Origin: Paraglaciecola algarum
Lineage (GTDB): Bacteria > Pseudomonadota > Gammaproteobacteria > Enterobacterales > Alteromonadaceae
Length of the DNA: 64,000 nucleotides
Assembly: GCF_021532655.1 (NCBI RefSeq)
Contig: NZ_JAKGAS010000003.1
Span: forward strand, 416,911 to 480,910
Direction of reading: 5' to 3'
Shown: positions 63,932-64,000 of the stretch, piece after piece
Position numbering within the stretch: position 1 is the stretch's first letter
How the letters are laid out: every line of letters starts with the position of its first letter
Made by a program: the position numbers and the translations under genes
Notes under the pieces: model-generated
Seen by the model: the letters and a program-made list of their open reading frames with translations, nothing else
Databases searched by the model: none
Told to the model about the DNA's origin: nothing

Positions 63932-64000
63932 GCAGTGTGCTACTCTCGCATGGGGAAACCCCAAACTACCATCGCCGCTAATGCGTTTCACTTCTGAGTT
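63925..64000 (-). rRNA. rrf: 5S ribosomal RNA, 3' part (cut by window edge)
   Basis: Read on the minus strand from the window edge the sequence AACTCAGAAGTGAAACGC, then GATGGTAGT, and CCCCATGCGAGAGTAG match the 3' two thirds of gammaproteobacterial 5S rRNA. The 3' end near CTGCCAGACTCC is approximate. The rest of the rRNA operon should lie to the right. Confidence 0.95.

Noticed and set aside
63779..63997. Open frame of 72 codons on the plus strand
   Set aside because: It reads antisense through the terminator and the 5S rRNA gene.

Overview
The window looks like a chromosome segment of a marine gammaproteobacterium of the Alteromonadales, probably near Glaciecola/Paraglaciecola/Alteromonas. 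This is inferred from gene content (MaoP/DUF413, DUF2960, DUF3718, TPR-sulfotransferase, TonB receptors, an algal-type sulfatase), from the conserved blocks orn-rsgA-psd and yibN-grxC-secB-gpsA, and from the A/T-rich base composition. No prophage, insertion sequence or CRISPR array was seen.

Layout. 0-5 kb: the end of a siderophore-interacting protein gene, then small enzymes (NTF2-like proteins, DUF4202, a P-loop kinase, a LysR regulator divergent from a GST, a tautomerase). 5-10 kb: a large PKD-type lipoprotein and a secreted sulfatase. 10-12 kb: small housekeeping genes separated by degenerate repeats. 12.1-15.6 kb: an accessory island with a hairpin-rich repeat, a 679-residue ORC/Cdc6-like ATPase, three copies of a 41-42 bp repeat around an orphan HigA antitoxin gene, and an unattached terminator. 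15.6-20.2 kb: the glycine cleavage operon gcvT-gcvH-gcvP, divergent from a LysR gene. 21-31 kb: an ExeA-like ATPase, TrhA, a DUF21 protein, rimK, two MscS channels, a MATCAP/DUF1704 metallopeptidase homologue, DUF432 and a GIY-YIG gene coupled to glnE. 34-45 kb: TcpQ-domain protein, LpxL, a GGDEF-EAL protein, tdk, DUF3718, ilvIH, maoP and DUF4442. 44-49 kb: a TPR-sulfotransferase, a TonB receptor and tRNA-Gly(GCC). 49-57 kb: orn, rsgA, psd, a DMT transporter, a GDPD, a MerC-family protein with a Zur-type box, yedI and yibQ. 56-64 kb: a TPR/ATPase pair lying between envC and yibQ, then gpmI, yibN-grxC-secB-gpsA, and the 5S end of an rRNA operon reading leftward at the right edge.

The most unusual signal is a family of very short perfect hairpins whose loops read TGGA, AGGA or TAGA on one strand. 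They lie beside stable-RNA genes. At 48.9-49.1 kb they interrupt a partial tRNA-Gly 5' end, and at 63.6-63.9 kb they interrupt a partial 5S 3' end. In both places the flanks are duplicated. Other signals are an ATPase/orphan-antitoxin island, a MATCAP-like peptidase two genes from RimK, a 19.5-copy TTTA microsatellite next to a Zur-type box, three HexR-like boxes upstream of a DUF3718 gene, and several gene ends or starts that look frameshifted or lack a normal start codon.
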